A DNA stretch of 64,000 nt from Porphyra umbilicalis (Eukaryota; Rhodophyta; Bangiophyceae; Bangiales; Bangiaceae), in the NCBI GenBank assembly GCA_002049455.2, contig KV918927.1:62001-126000 (forward strand), read 5' to 3'. Each line of letters starts with the position of its first letter. Within the stretch, counting starts at the first letter, position 1. This document shows positions 1-11,971 of this stretch, one piece after another. Position numbers and translations under genes: made by a program. The notes beneath the pieces are model-generated. The model ran no database searches. It was not told the DNA's origin and was given only the letters and a program-made list of their open reading frames with translations.

Positions 1-1
1 C

Positions 2-1027
2 CTATCCCCGGCGTGTTAGACTATAAGTTTGAACTCCCCAGGACCATTCACATCGGTATTGTGGCTGTAGCTGAGTGGTACAATTTTCGAATCCCAACAC
101 GGCGGCCATGTGGTTGGTTGCGCCTGAGTCAAGCACCCAGGTTGATAACCCGCGTGTGCTCCTGTCAGCCTTGCTGCTCCCGGCATTGCCGGTGGAAGCA
201 GTGTAGGCCAAAGCGGCACCCGCGTGGGGCCCGCCGCCGTGGCCGCCTTCACCACCACCACCACCTGGCTTGCCCTTGCCCTTGGCCCCGTCCGCCTTCT
301 TCTTGTAGCAGTCGCGCTGCATGTGCCCTTTCTGGTTGCAGTAGAAGCACACGACCGACTTCTTGTCAAACGACTTCTTGTGCGCTGCTGGAGCAAAGGC
401 TTGTGACTTGACACTGCCAGAAGGCTTGGACGTGGCGACGGTAATGCTCCGCTGCTCCACTTGCAGCAGCTTAGCCGTCACGTCCGACATGACGAGCTTG
501 GTGTCCTTGTTCTCCAAGACCGTCCTGAGCAGCCCGTACTCTGACGGAAGCCCCGACAAGACACGCAGTGCGAGCGTGTTGTCGTCCACTGGGTTTCCGA
601 GCATGGCAAGCTCGTCCCGGATCATCTTGGCGCGCGACGCAAACTTGATGATGTTTTCGTCGTCGCCCTTCTTCAGGTCTCTCAGCTCGTCTATGAGCCG
701 CAGCAGCTGCGCGTTGTCACGTGCCTCGAACATGACCTTGAGCGCGTCTCACGCCTCCTTGGCCGTGTCAACCGACGTGACAGTGTTGAGATGCACGGGC
801 TTGACCGACATCTGGATGGTCGCCAGCGCCGCCTCGTTCATGGCGTCCCACGCTTCGACCACCGGGTCGGACTTCTTGTCGTCCGAACCAGAAGGAGGGC
901 GGTCCGTCACGACGGCCGTCCACAGCTTCTCTTTCTTGAGCTGCGCACGCTGGTACGCCGCCCACACCTTGTAATCGTCGTCCAGCTGCGCGAACCGTGG
1001 GCCGCTAAGGCGGCCGTAGTCCGACAT
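2..1027 (-). pseudogene. gag: Gag with CCHC zinc knuckle, running into protease (copia)
   Basis: Capsid-type gag of the copia element. It begins at the ATG read from 1027 (MSDYGRLSGPRF...), passes through a helical gag domain, then a CCHC knuckle of the pattern C-x2-C-x4-H-x4-C, a Gly-rich linker, and the first residues of the protease (W-V-L-D-S-G-A-T-N-H). The family encodes gag and pol together; the remainder lies outside the window. Treated as a fossil with about one break. Confidence 0.8.
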
Positions 1028-1170
1028 GTTGACGACAGCGGCGCGGCCAAGCACCGCACTGACGACGTGGACGGCGGTATCGGCCCGCGCGACGCCAGAA
1101 CACACCACAACCCGAGAAATGTCGTCCGACCAGCGACCGCAGGGAAGACGACGATGACCACCAGCGACAG

Positions 1171-1184
1171 CTGGGCCCATAACC
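1171..1184 (-). other. Primer-binding site of Drosophila copia type (internal initiator tRNA-Met)
   Basis: Directly next to the LTR the minus strand reads GGTTATGGGCCCAG. From memory this matches the primer site of Drosophila copia, which pairs with the anticodon-loop half of initiator tRNA-Met and not with its 3' end. Its position at the inner LTR edge supports the call. Confidence 0.75.
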
Positions 1185-1531
1185 TGTGAAGCGGGAGGTA
1201 GATAGGTGGATGCGTTGGTTTACTTGGATGGCGGCCTTGGGCCCACTAGGACCACCTGATATACCCCAGGCCACCCCTCTGCCAGTCCCAGAGACGACCC
1301 TCTCTCAGTGCTCCTCCAGGCACTTCCACTCTCCGCGTGTGCAGGGCCTGCGGCGCACCTCCCAAAGCGGAGCATGCGCCTCCCCGGTGGTCAGCTGCCC
1401 ACCGCCGCACAATCCAGTCACCACGCCACGCACAATCCCCCCCGAGCTCACCACGAGAAGGGGGGAGCTCACCAAAAGATACACAAATCAAGTACAAACA
1501 AGTACAAGTCATACACAATGGAATGCCAACA
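1185..1531 (-). repeat. 5' LTR of the copia-type element
   Basis: About 347 bp bounded by TG...CA. On the minus strand it opens with TGTTGGCATTCC and closes with CTTCACA. A TATA-like TATATC lies about 80 bp before its 3' end, a normal place for an LTR promoter. The bases just outside (1532-1536, AGTAC) are the presumed 5-bp target duplication; its partner is off the window. Confidence 0.75.
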
Positions 1532-3010
1532 AGTACACAAGCTTGAGGCACAAAAAGCTCGCGTGTAAGTATAGCTCCAATGCAATTCCCTAGCGGAGCT
1601 CAACATCAGCCGCATCCCGAAAGGGAGCACACGAGGCTCGTAAACCACCCCGCGCGCGACAGACCGGAAGTACTTGCGGTCTGACGGCCGCAGACGGATG
1701 TGGTAGAATGCGTTCGTCACGTCCCAAGAGACGAGGTGGTCGTTTGGGACGAGCGTGGCCAAGAATTGGGCAGGCGCTGGTACTGAAGGACCCTCTTGCG
1801 CACGTGCAGGTTGATCAAGCGGAGGTCAACGACCAGCCGTGGCTTGGATCCGTACACGATGAACGTTAGCGACACCCACGGGGCGCCAGCGCCCGCCGCG
1901 GGGGAGAGCCTCCGGGCGTACCCCGCAGACACCCAACGCCCGACTTCGGCCGAGGCCCAGACGAACTCGTCGGGTGGTAGCTCGTAGCCCTTGGACCGGG
2001 TTTGCGTCGGACGCGACGCCCAGGAAACACGAAATCCGAACTGGATTGTCCGCAGTACCCAATAAGCCGCCCTTATCGCAACCCAAGCCGTCAGCGCCGC
2101 CAGCAATGTCGAGGAGGGCGCGTCAGCCGCCGCCGCCGCGTCCTCCTCTCGCTGTAGACGCGCTTGCCGCCGCTTTGTGGGCGGGGGACGGCGACGCTTG
2201 CTTGCCTTGTGTTGCAGAGCGTCCCCCGGTAAGCTAGGGGACGCCCCAGACCCCCGGGAACGGCGGGGGGCCGGCACCGCCGACGAGCCACCTTTTTTAG
2301 GCGTCCCGGGTGAAACGCCCCCCCTTGGGCGGCTTGGCATCGCCCCCGCGAATGCCGTCGGCATACCGCTTCCCGTGCGCGCGCGCCGCCGCGTGGACGA
2401 GGCTGTCGTTCTGGGCCGTGGCCAAGTAGTCGTAGGACGGGTAGCACACGTTCTGGTCGCCGTGCCCAAACACCAGCACCCGCAGCGTCTCGGTCGCCGC
2501 CTGGTCGTGGGTGGCCAAGGTGATGACCTTGTACCGTGCCGACACGAGCGCAAACAGCTGGTGTAGCGCCACGCGCGTGTTGACGTCGTAGGCGGACGGC
2601 GTCTGCCTCGCGCGCTCGACAGCCTCCTTGCGGCTCAGCGCGCGGTTATGAAGTCGCTGCACGCACGCCGCGATGTTGTAGACAAACACCAAGTCGTAGG
2701 CGGGCTTGCCCGCGGGCTTGACCTGCACCGTGCCGTAGCGGGTGTCCCCCACCAAGTCGAAGGTGTGCGGGTAGCGCGAGTGGGCCTCGCCTTCGGGCGG
2801 GAGGTAGAAGCCGCGGATATCCGGGCGGACGTTGCGGACACGGCAGATCTGGGTGATGTGGAACGCGCTGCGGTAGCGCGTCACGCGGCGCTCGTCCGGC
2901 GAGTAGACGTCGTCCGACTCCTCTTTCGAGCCGTCGTCGAGCTCGTCGTCGTCGACAGCGGGGGGATCGCTCCCCCCGCCGCCTCCGTCGCCCCCGCCGC
3001 CACCACCGCC

Positions 3011-3042
<32 letters not shown>

Positions 3043-3409
3043 AACCAACGCCGCCGCCGCCGCCACCAGTGCCAGCGCCACCGCCGCCGCCGCTGCCGCT
3101 GCCGGCGTGCGAGCCCCTGCTGCTCCCGTCGGACGCCGTGCCGTCATCCGCCGGGGGGTCGTCGGCAGCACCAGCCCCCGCCCCGTCCTTGCTGGGCGTC
3201 GCCGGCCCCTTGCCGCCGCCCTTTTTGCGGGCACAGGTGGACACTGGGAGGAGAAAGAGCAACCAAGATACCAGGAAGAAGGCAAAAACGGGGGGGGTGG
3301 TCCCCCCCGACAAAACCGTCGGCACGAGGCCCGGCGCGGCGAGACAAAAGTCAAAGAAGCCGCTCCCCGCGAGGGAGGTAGGCGCCGAGATCGACGCCAC
3401 GAGGTCCAC
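1532..3409 (-). mobile_element. Reverse-transcriptase retroelement remnant interrupted by the copia insertion
   Basis: Minus-strand fossil. Nearest the copia LTR is the amino half of a reverse transcriptase, with blocks resembling V-V-D-L-R-L-I-N, S-W-D-V-T-N-A-F-Y-H-I-R and V-L-P-F-G. Upstream on the same strand is a gag-like frame (2297-3409) with a long Gly/Asp-rich low-complexity segment and then a conserved-looking basic/aromatic region. The RT blocks suit Ty3-like or DIRS-like elements; which one cannot be settled from this piece. It is cut by the copia element and broken in at least one further place, so it is the older of the two. Confidence 0.6.
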
Positions 3410-3629
3410 AGCTCCGTCACGCCCACCGTTTGATTGGTGGACGCCGTTTTTTCACGGTGAGGCGAAAACACAACGGACGTGGGGAGCCGGGGAGCAGCAC
3501 CGGGAGACGCGGGCGGCGTCGCCTTATGCGGGCTGGGGGTGGACTCGGGCGGCCGACGCGTGTCGCTACGCGCTGGCTGCTGCTCGGGGCAGCAGGTGCC
3601 GCCGGGAAATGGATCCCCGGCGGAATCCG

Positions 3630-3690
3630 ATCCCACAGCTTAGTTTCCGGTGAGGAATGGGAACGGGCCTATTCCTCGCGCGTGGCTAAA
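3630..3690. repeat. Dispersed repeat also found inverted near 34200-34285
   Basis: A block with GATCCGATCC-like sequence followed by GGAATGGGAACGGGCC recurs in inverted orientation near 34200-34285, inside or next to the other mobile DNA. Each copy carries a short self-complementary GGAATGGG/CCCATTCC. It is probably the end or scar of a small mobile element. Confidence 0.35.
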
Positions 3691-4999
3691 TCTCTTTGCC
3701 CCAACCCGCCTAAAGTCAACGCCCGTGGTACGTGCAACCGTCGGACACAGACAATACGGAGGTGTTCTCGTTACAGTCTTGATGCGAATATCGATGAGTG
3801 CGGCCCTCGATGACTTGGTTTTCCATCAAGAAGGAGACTTGCACTGAGCATATAACTCGAGATAATCGTGTGACTTCAACAGAAAGTATCGACACGAGGC
3901 AGTTTTGCAGAAAAGTTGTGTCTGACGCGGAGATCGAACTTGCGCCCCCGTGAAATGTGGGTCGGAAGATGAAGCTTTGAGCAGTACCACAGAACAAGAT
4001 CTGCGAATATTAAGCAAGTCTCCTTCGAAAATGTAGACGGATAGCCCAGAAGATGTGCAGAAGAACTTCTTTCATTTGATCTGATACAGGTCCGCCAGAT
4101 TGCTCCGGCAGCCATGAAAGACGGTTCCATAAGCTATCCCAGAGATCATCCTGACGAGAGAGAAGAACGATTCTGAGGAAAACACGAGACACTATCATCG
4201 GCGTGATCCTCAAGAAAGGTATCAGGAAAATGCACAACCATGTGTCCCCGCATGTTATGCAGCATGCTCTCGGCGGTCATCTCGTGACAGGAATCGAGCG
4301 CTCACATGGAGACAGCTGCTGCCCACATGTCTGGGATGGCTCCGCGACTGTTACGCACATTGTTTTTGGGGATTATTTGCGGTCTGCTAAGTGCGGCTTT
4401 GTCCTGAGACGATACGACAAACAGCCTGATGAATGAGATGCCAATCGCCCGCAACGGCTTCTCCATGTATCGTTGTGTGGTCTCCCCCCCGTATTTGCCG
4501 TAGAACCACACTGCAGGAAATTTCTGCGGCCAACCTACACGACTGTGTGCGGCATGTTCTTTAAAATCTATTCCATACGACCTGTTGCCATGTGCTCACT
4601 TCGAAACATCGAGCACGCCTTTCAGCAGCGCCATGGGGTCGTACCGCCAATGACACACTGGAAAGCCTAGTTAAGTTTTGCTCAGTTTCCTCCATACACG
4701 ATCCATGCGGTCCCCTCCGAAATCTTCTGGGGTGCGCTCGCGAAGAACGCTGAAGAGATGGCCTTGCGACCTATGCTTTGTTTTTTGTTGGAGTGCATCG
4801 TACCAGATGCACCTCCAACCATTTCGAAGGAAATACAAAGGCGGTGACGTGAAACAATGGTGTGACCTCTCAGCGCGGCAAGCATTGAAAAGCAAACAAA
4901 CGCACACTATGGGAACAATCAGCCATAAAACGAGACGGCCTTCTCAGAGGGTGGTCGCCAATAACTGCTGCACGCCAGTCGGGACATCAATAGGCATGT
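3691..4999. other. No supported gene
   Basis: Lower-GC sequence than the flanking mobile DNA, with only short frames of under 100 codons on both strands. I see no domain, repeat or RNA gene that can be defended. It may include 3' flanking sequence of the minus-strand gene that ends at 5000. Confidence 0.4.
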
Positions 5000-5791
5000 T
5001 CAGTCGGCCTCTTCGTCAGACAAGTCAACGTCCCGCACTTCGAAGTCCTTCTGTTCATCGTGCATGGACTGGACTATGGCCTTGCGTGCTTCCGCGCTTT
5101 CGGGTCGCAGGTACTTGGGATAATCTTTCGCTTCGTTGTAGCCCTTCAGGCACAGAGCATCTGCCGTCCGTACTGAAAACCACACCTCGCTTGGCTCCAT
5201 CAAAATCAGCTCGGCAATGATCCCAGCCGCTGTCCCAGAGAGGTCCGAACGACGTTCCGTCCTTGTGTCGCCCTCTTTGAGGATCAACTGCTAGCCGATG
5301 TTACTGTCCTGCGCGATTGGGTCAGAGAAGCCATCATCAACCGCTTCACTAGTTGGGGATGCTGGCGTCGACAAAACGCGCTCAATCGAGGCACGCTCCA
5401 CTTCCGAGTCCATGTAGACACCCAGAGTCCTGTGACCAAGCAGTCGAGCAGAGTTTTGGTGGCGGTTCACCTTGTAACGAACAGACTTTGGAAGGGACGT
5501 GGTGACTGTGCGTCGCATACTGAACACATTGTCTGCTTTGTAGTTGATCTGAAAAACCGCTTTCTTCACGGTCCTCTGTATCAGGATGCGTACGCAGCGA
5601 TTTTCGAGCTTGGTTGCGCCGTGCAAGTGCGCAGTGGGCACCATCCAGGAGATGCAGTCGAATTCGGAGGCGCCCTCATTGGGTGCAGTACTAGCAGACT
5701 CGGATGCATTGGCCGGGGTGGCACCCACCCTTCTGATCTTGCGCAGCTGTGCCTGCCCGTCCTTCACGAATATGAAGCATACTGTGTCCTG
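5000..5791 (-). pseudogene. Unrecognised minus-strand gene with one in-frame amber codon
   Basis: One frame runs from about 5791 down to 5000, interrupted only by a TAG at 5291-5293. The upstream part (about 165 residues) is mixed hydrophilic sequence containing R-L-L-G-H-R-T-L-G-V-Y. The downstream part continues in the same frame for 95 residues and ends in an acidic tail, E-V-R-D-V-D-L-S-D-E-E-A-D. No ATG opens the frame: upstream it meets a TGA just after a possible 3' splice site (ACAG), so a first exon may lie above 5791. The L-G-H...Y stretch faintly recalls tyrosine recombinases, but the R-H-R-Y set is not evident. I do not recognise the protein. It could be a pseudogene, a readthrough gene or a sequencing error. 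Confidence 0.4.
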
Positions 5792-8700
5792 TGTTCAAGC
5801 CTTATGGACACTGGGCACGCAGATTACCACGAAGACCGTCAGAAGCCACGTTGAAGTAAACAACGTTTCACATCGTACGTCGTCATGTCAAGCGTTCAAC
5901 GTTCTCCCGCGTCCGCCTCGATCCGGCCCCCAACGTTCCCGTAATCATTCCACATTGACGCATGAAAAGCGCGTGCAGTACCGTCCCTGTCGGGAATTGA
6001 TGTAGGCGTCACCATACTGGCTTTTCTGTCATCGCGCGTCATACTGGATGCAGTGACTCCGAATTCTCGGACCAAGCCAGCAGAACAAAGACCACGAAGG
6101 TGTCGATGGTCTACCGATCGCCGAATGGTGTGACGCACCGCATGTTGATGACCCGCTTGCTCCAGCAGTGGCATGCCCGCAGAGACACACTACAGCGAGG
6201 GAGGGGCGAGCACGAATGAGAGATTGTCAGCAGAGTAATTGGGATCAGACGAGTTGATCGCGATCATGTACTTCCTACATCATCGAGGGAGCTGAGTGAC
6301 GTGTACTGAAGTCCTGGACTATTATGCCCCCGACACGACAACTGCGGAGATTCTATTTTGTGTACCTCTGCGATGCATGCTACAAGCCGCGGTGGGGGAA
6401 AGACGCGGGTGCCACTTGAATTCAAATGGAAGAGGAGAAAGAACTGAGGACAGAAGGTGATCGTGTTGCACGCAGAATTGTCCTTATTCAACCCTGCAGC
6501 AGCAGCTGTCGGTTCGACTGCAGTGCACGTCCAACTGAAGCTCCTGGCATCCGGTCAGGTCCTGCGGCCGACGACTGCAGTGGTCGCGGCCGGTTAAGGC
6601 GGGGTTCGCCGCACAACTCTGCCGCAGGCCGCACCCTTGCTGACCCCTACATGTGGAGGTCTGTGGCACGCTGTGGGGTGCACGGGCGCGGCACCGATGG
6701 AGCGCCAAGCGTGCTGACGCCGTCCTCTTCTCGCGTGCGCGTTTCCTCTCCTAGAAGCACCTGCCTACCTGAATGCCCTTCACTGCAGCCGGGTGCCCCC
6801 AAAGCTTTCCGTGCTTTTTTACACTCGCAGCCCGCCCTGCAGCCGCCCACGCTCTTTGCACGCAGCGGAATCCTCGCTAGTGTCTATTCTACTGCTCCCG
6901 AGGTCACAATGAGGCTCAGATGAGACTCAAATGAGGCTCCCTCTCCCATGGCCTGGAAGCGCAATCTTTTTTGAGGCTTCTGGGGCACCACCGCCGAGTT
7001 TTCATCGTACACAGCCGCCGAGTTGGCCCACGGGTAGGTGGACTGCGCCGATCTCAGATCTGTCATCACAAAGAGCAGCCGAGTCCAGGAACATGGTCAC
7101 AGAGTGGCATCAAAAACAGCCTAAAGTGAGGGGAAACGGCTCTAATGAGGATGCCGGTAGAACAGACACTAGAGGTTCCCAGCTTGGCACTACAGCGCGG
7201 CGGGCAGGCTCTTGCGCGCCGACGAGGCCCGCAGCTTACCGCCTGACTCGGGCGGTCGTCGCTCAAGGGCGAAGGTGACTGCGGTGCGCGCATCCGTCGC
7301 CCTAGCTCTTTTTCACGTAGCGGGTTACCCGATTGGGGTTCCCAGATCTGCATTGCAGCGAGGCGGGCAGGCCCACGCGCGATGCGGCCTCTGCCAGCGG
7401 ACGTTCGAGTATGAACGTAAATGCAGGAGGTACAGCGTGGAGAGGTTCACGTCGCTTCATCGCAGGGACGTCTTATATATCTTCTGAAAAGAACCTCAAG
7501 AATTTATTCTTGAGAACACCACAGGCGCTTGCCAGCCGACGGGCACTCCTGTCATATGTAGCATCGCAATCATGGTGCTCTGTGCATGAAGAACACCCGT
7601 TTCCCCGTGTTTCTGAAGGCTTGGTGACTCAGGTGCTAGCCGTCTACGGGTATCTAAAGGCGCGGCATGTACACCCAATTCGACACTGGTACACCTGTGA
7701 CATCCTCTGGTGAGGGCGCCGTCACATTTTTCCTGAGCATTCTACAGGCGGTAGCCGGCTGACGTGCACTAGTGTGGTATTTAAAGCACAAAAAGCGCCC
7801 CAAGACATGGAAAGATAGCCTACAGAGCGTCTTGTCCCCGATTCCTCAAAACTGAGATCTGCCAGATTCGAACACGCCCATGGACGGTTCGCGGAACTGT
7901 CCCGCGTTGATCGTGGGATCAGATTATGCTCATTTTTGTTGATCCTGGAGACAAAACCCGCAGTGGAGTTCAAAAGTGCTCAAAGACTGGTTGCACCGGT
8001 ATTCAGTAGGAATCATCCTCACCCCAGCACCTCTAGATTCGGTCATTGTCTGGCGAAGTTGGTGCCAACTGCTCATGAAGGATCATTCCGACTCGCTGGA
8101 TGTGATCGTTCTGCGTATCGTGCTCAGAACTGTCTTGATGTCAAAGTAAGATCATCCTGAGGAACGTCCTTAGGACTGTCCTGACGTCGGAGTACAAACA
8201 TCCTGGGAATTGTCGTCATAGATCGAGTAAACGAGTGCGCAAGATGTATTTAGATTTCTGCCCAAAGGACTCGATTCTAGATGATAGCCTGGACTCCTTC
8301 GTGAGAAGGGTGTCCCGAAACCAATCAGAGAGCAAGACGTGCCTATGGGGCGTTGCTCCTGGTCCGCATAACTCGTGAAAAGTGATCCTCAATGTGACTT
8401 GGTCCCCGTGCGACCGACATGCTGTTGCCCGGCGCAGAGGGGACGGGAACTGGGTGAACATGCGTAAACTCGCACATCGATAAAATCGCGAAGTTTCGGA
8501 CGCACCCAGACTCATGCATAAACACGTAGGTCCCCCAGGGCAGGGACTAGGTAGCGAAGCTTTCCCCTTTCGTAAGAGCACAGACACACAGTTTGAAGAA
8601 CTTCAGCAATCACCAGTACGCACTTTGTTTCCACCTACTGTAAATGGTGCTCTTTCCAGTCGACGTCGAAAAAAATGAAGAAAAAAGTGATGCCTTGGTC

Positions 8701-10600
8701 CTCACTTCCGTAGCGTCCAGCGATTGGTGAAATTCTGCTCTGTTCAGGATGATGTCGACGGCTCTGTCCCTAAGGAAAATGTGCCTTGTCCATATGTTTC
8801 CGCGCTGTGGCCTTCCTGCACAGACGCAAAGGATGGCCACCTTTTCTCGGCCTGTAGTGCTCTGCTGTTTCGAGTCGGAAATTCGGAGAACACTCACTGC
8901 CTGTGCGGTATATAACTGGTTCCGGCCGAGGTGGGAGTGAGCTGGACAGTGTCCGCACCACGGCCGGACCGCCACCCCCCACGAGCTAGAATTATGCGCA
9001 GTGCAGTGCTTCTCAGGGTACATTTTTACAGTTTGTTTCCCGTCACACAAACCAGCTGCTTTGTCCTGTCTGCACAATGTGTAGAATGAGTAAAGCAGCT
9101 AAGTCGTGCGAAATGTCATGTTGCTGGGTGCTGGAGAGCAATAGGCATTGTGATGTATTACTCAGCATAATTGTTGTGAAGTGAGGGTGCATGTCCTTTC
9201 GATGCTGTCATAGAATGCCGATCTTTGTCACTGTAATGTCCCCCAGTCGTCCTGTGCCTTTGCTCTTCTGACCACCACGGCAATGGGTCCCTTTTTTCTT
9301 TCCCAGTTGTCGTTGTATCCTTTTCTCATCAACAGTTGTAGCGTCCCCATTGTCGGTCCGCATTTGATATCTTCATCTTTGTCGTATGGATCTCAGTATA
9401 AAGCAATGGTCAGAAAACCAAACAAGCACAGCACCCGGCTCGCCGCCACACGCAGGGGGGGGTCGACAGCGGGGGCAGACAGATGCCTCAAGATATGAAC
9501 AAGAGATGAGTGATCTCCCCGGCAGGGGCCGGGGTGGGGGACAGGGAGGGACGTGGAACGCATTGAGGAAAAAGACGAACGTGAGTACAGCGCAACTTGC
9601 ATGACGTGCGGATGGGGAGAGAGAGGGTGGCAAAGAATGGGGCAAATGCGGCGCGCGGGCGCAAAGAAAGCGGGAACGGGGGGAGGAAAAAGGGGGTGGA
9701 TGCGGAGCGCGGGCCTCAGTAAGGAGCGGATGCGGCGCGCGCGTCGAAGAGAGAGCGTGGAAGTGAAGACAATGGAGTGGTGGCGTGAAAGGCCCTACAA
9801 TGGGGCGAGATGACGAGATGGCGAGACGACGGAAGAGAGCGCAGAGGCGGTGTTGACACCGCCGCAAAGAGGCGCGCTGCTGACCATATCTGGGCCTTAA
9901 TGTGGAGTATATACTGTACAGTGGGGGTTCCCCGAAGGCATCTGTAAACGCATTTGGAGAAAATTTTAATCGCTTGCAAGTGTAATCCATCTGCACCGAA
10001 GCCATGGTGAGCCATCGAATGCTGAAACGTGGATATACTTGATTTGGCGTGCACATGGGATCATCCAATCAAATGGCCTGAAGGGTGACCATCAATCCGA
10101 ATAGGGCTATCCATTCCATGCAACATGGCTGCATGAGCGTTGAATGCACGAATGGATGCCGACTAGAAACTTCGATGATGATTATGTCGCGCTCGCATGC
10201 AATATGTTCGCTCTCAGCTCATTGGAAATCTCATCCCTGATCGTCCTGACACAGCACATCCGTACATCACAGCCCCCAGGTTCAATTTCTCCCGGAATCA
10301 AAACCCTCGCACTCTATTTCGCAGTGGCGCAAGTATAGTGGCAGCTTCCATGATTGTCATTGATCTGAACGGAGGGAGCGGCCAAGCAATTTTTTCACGC
10401 TGTTGGCGTTGTAGGCAGACATGATGTTCGCGAAAGAGGCAGACATAATATCGGCTGGTTAAGTCCTCACTTTTCTTGACAGACAGTCCCCAAGACGATC
10501 TGAGGGTTAGGATGACACTGCTTCTGGACCGATCCCACAGAATGAATCCCCAAAATGATCCGCAGAACGAGTTCCCTGGTGTAAAAATAATCGGGGATGA
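5792..10600. other. Long stretch without a supported gene
   Basis: Only short frames are seen on both strands. Contents that can be named: two diverged copies of a block near 7174-7235 and 7339-7395 (each with GGCGGGCAGGC), a degenerate GATC-x-TCCTGA-type repeat at about 8085-8215, and a purine-rich strand at about 9600-9790. No RNA gene or conserved domain was recognised. Confidence 0.45.
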
Positions 10601-11473
10601 AGAAAGGCACGAAAACTCGAGAGCGAAAGCCGTTACGCAGCACTCCCACAACCAACATCCCGACCAGAGGTGGTGCTCATAGAAACGCCGCGTCGTACCG
10701 CCGGCTGCGCCACCGCCCGCTAGCCGGTGCCGGCTACTGCTTTTATACCCTCAAACGGTGTCTTCACAGGCCCCACACATCCGCTCGTGGGCGTCCCCAG
10801 AGGGGGGAGGGGGCATTCGACAGGCATCCAACAGGCAGACATCAGGAGGGCCAGCGTCCACAACCCCCGGGTGCCAGCAACAAAGCAAAGACCCAGCGCC
10901 GTAGCGCCTTCCGGGGCCCTCCGATGCCCCTACGTAGGCACCGATTCAAACATCAAGACGACGACGGATCCTCCCCAAACGGGTCGGCCCGTCAGATCAG
11001 ACAACAACCGCCACTTGGCGCCTCCCGGCCCACCACCGGCGGCGCGCAATCCAGCCAATCAGACGCCGCACGCGGGCCCACCGCACCGCCAAGGCCCGTC
11101 ATTGGCCACAGCCAAGGGCCCCCATGACATCATGCGCGAGGCTGACGCCAGTGCTGACAGTGGCCAGAATCGTACATTCACAATACCACAACCACCTCAA
11201 CCGAGCGCACGGGTCCCAGCCGACCACCACGTGCGCACGGGCAGCCCCGTCCCCACTCCAACGCACGGACAGCACCGCCCGGCCCACACACACGGACGGC
11301 CCAACTGGTCGGCAACAGCGCCTCGGAAAGAGGACGGGTAGGTCCTCCCCAGAGCGGAAAGCGAGCGAAACAGCCGCCGCCGCGAGGCGCAGAAGTCCAA
11401 CCCCCGCAGTCACGCCGCGAACACAACCGCGGCTGTGGCTGTTGTGGGAGCCCCTCTTCACTTGACGTGAGAG
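10601..11473. promoter_or_regulatory. GC-rich region upstream of the 11474 gene
   Basis: Reading frames here are composition-driven (Pro/Arg/Ala-rich in several frames). A TATA-like TTTTATACC at about 10740 is present but lies more than 700 bp from the next start codon, so its link to that gene is uncertain. Otherwise nothing is supported. Confidence 0.2.
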
Positions 11474-11971
11474 ATGGGAGAGCGAGAGAAATATTCTGTG
11501 GTTTCGTTTACTGATTGGCCGGCCGTGAGTCGGATAACGTCGACGCAGCTGGCGTCCGCGGCGCTTGAGGGCGCCCTGAAGTCCCTCGCCAATAACTTCC
11601 CTACCATGGAGGCCGAGTTTATCGGCGGTGCGAAGGACAACTTGGTTATCGGACTGAGCATCACGTGCGGGGGGGTGTCGCCTGCGGACGTGGCGGAGCA
11701 CCTTGTATCGCGCCGTGTGGACTGGGCAAACGCTAACGTCATGCAGCTTTTTGCCTCCTGGTGCCAGAAGGTCGTGACAGAGAACATCGTGGACGCGGCG
11801 GTTCTCGGTCATGCAGGTGTGGATGGGGGGGTGGATGGAGAGCAGGATGGTGACGCGGAGGCCCGAGACGACACCGCTGGTGCAGCCGATCCGTCCAACA
11901 GTCGTGGTCGCGGACACTGCGGGGGTGCTGTGAGCGATGATGAAGAGGGGGAGGAGAACGACTACAAGTGA
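11474..11971 (+). CDS. Hypothetical acidic-tailed protein, 165 aa
   Basis: Opens with ATG (GAGATGGGAG context) and runs 165 codons. The first 115 residues are a plausible small globular domain with alternating hydrophobic positions. The rest is Gly/Asp-rich and ends in a strongly acidic tail, S-D-D-E-E-G-E-E-N-D-Y-K. No signal peptide, membrane segment or known motif is seen. It lies upstream of two other unrecognised ORFs on the same strand (12945 and 13303), which could be further exons or members of the same element. Family unknown. Confidence 0.4.
   Translation: MGEREKYSVVSFTDWPAVSRITSTQLASAALEGALKSLANNFPTMEAEFIGGAKDNLVIGLSITCGGVSPADVAEHLVSRRVDWANANVMQLFASWCQKVVTENIVDAAVLGHAGVDGGVDGEQDGDAEARDDTAGAADPSNSRGRGHCGGAVSDDEEGEENDYK

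Larger units (their letters stand above)
1..1531 (-). mobile_element. Copia-type (Ty1) LTR retrotransposon, 5' part, cut by window edge
   Basis: A fossil LTR element read on the minus strand; its pol region lies beyond the left edge. Visible in order are a 5' LTR, a primer-binding site, a gag region with one CCHC zinc knuckle (near 308-350), and the start of an aspartic protease with a D-S-G-A motif (near 100-140). This order is that of Ty1/copia elements. It interrupts an older reverse-transcriptase element to its right. The gag reading appears broken about once in the visible part. The clean LTR ends and recognisable primer site suggest a fairly young insertion, but the second LTR needed for dating is outside the window. 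Confidence 0.85.

Noticed and set aside
5274-5293. A 17-base intron removing the TAG in the 5.0-5.8 kb gene
   Set aside because: GT...AG bases exist, but removal shifts the frame and the length is implausible.
5400-5500. Tyrosine recombinase assignment from L-L-G-H-R-T-L-G-V-Y
   Set aside because: The full R-H-R-Y catalytic set is not visible; the resemblance is a single short stretch.
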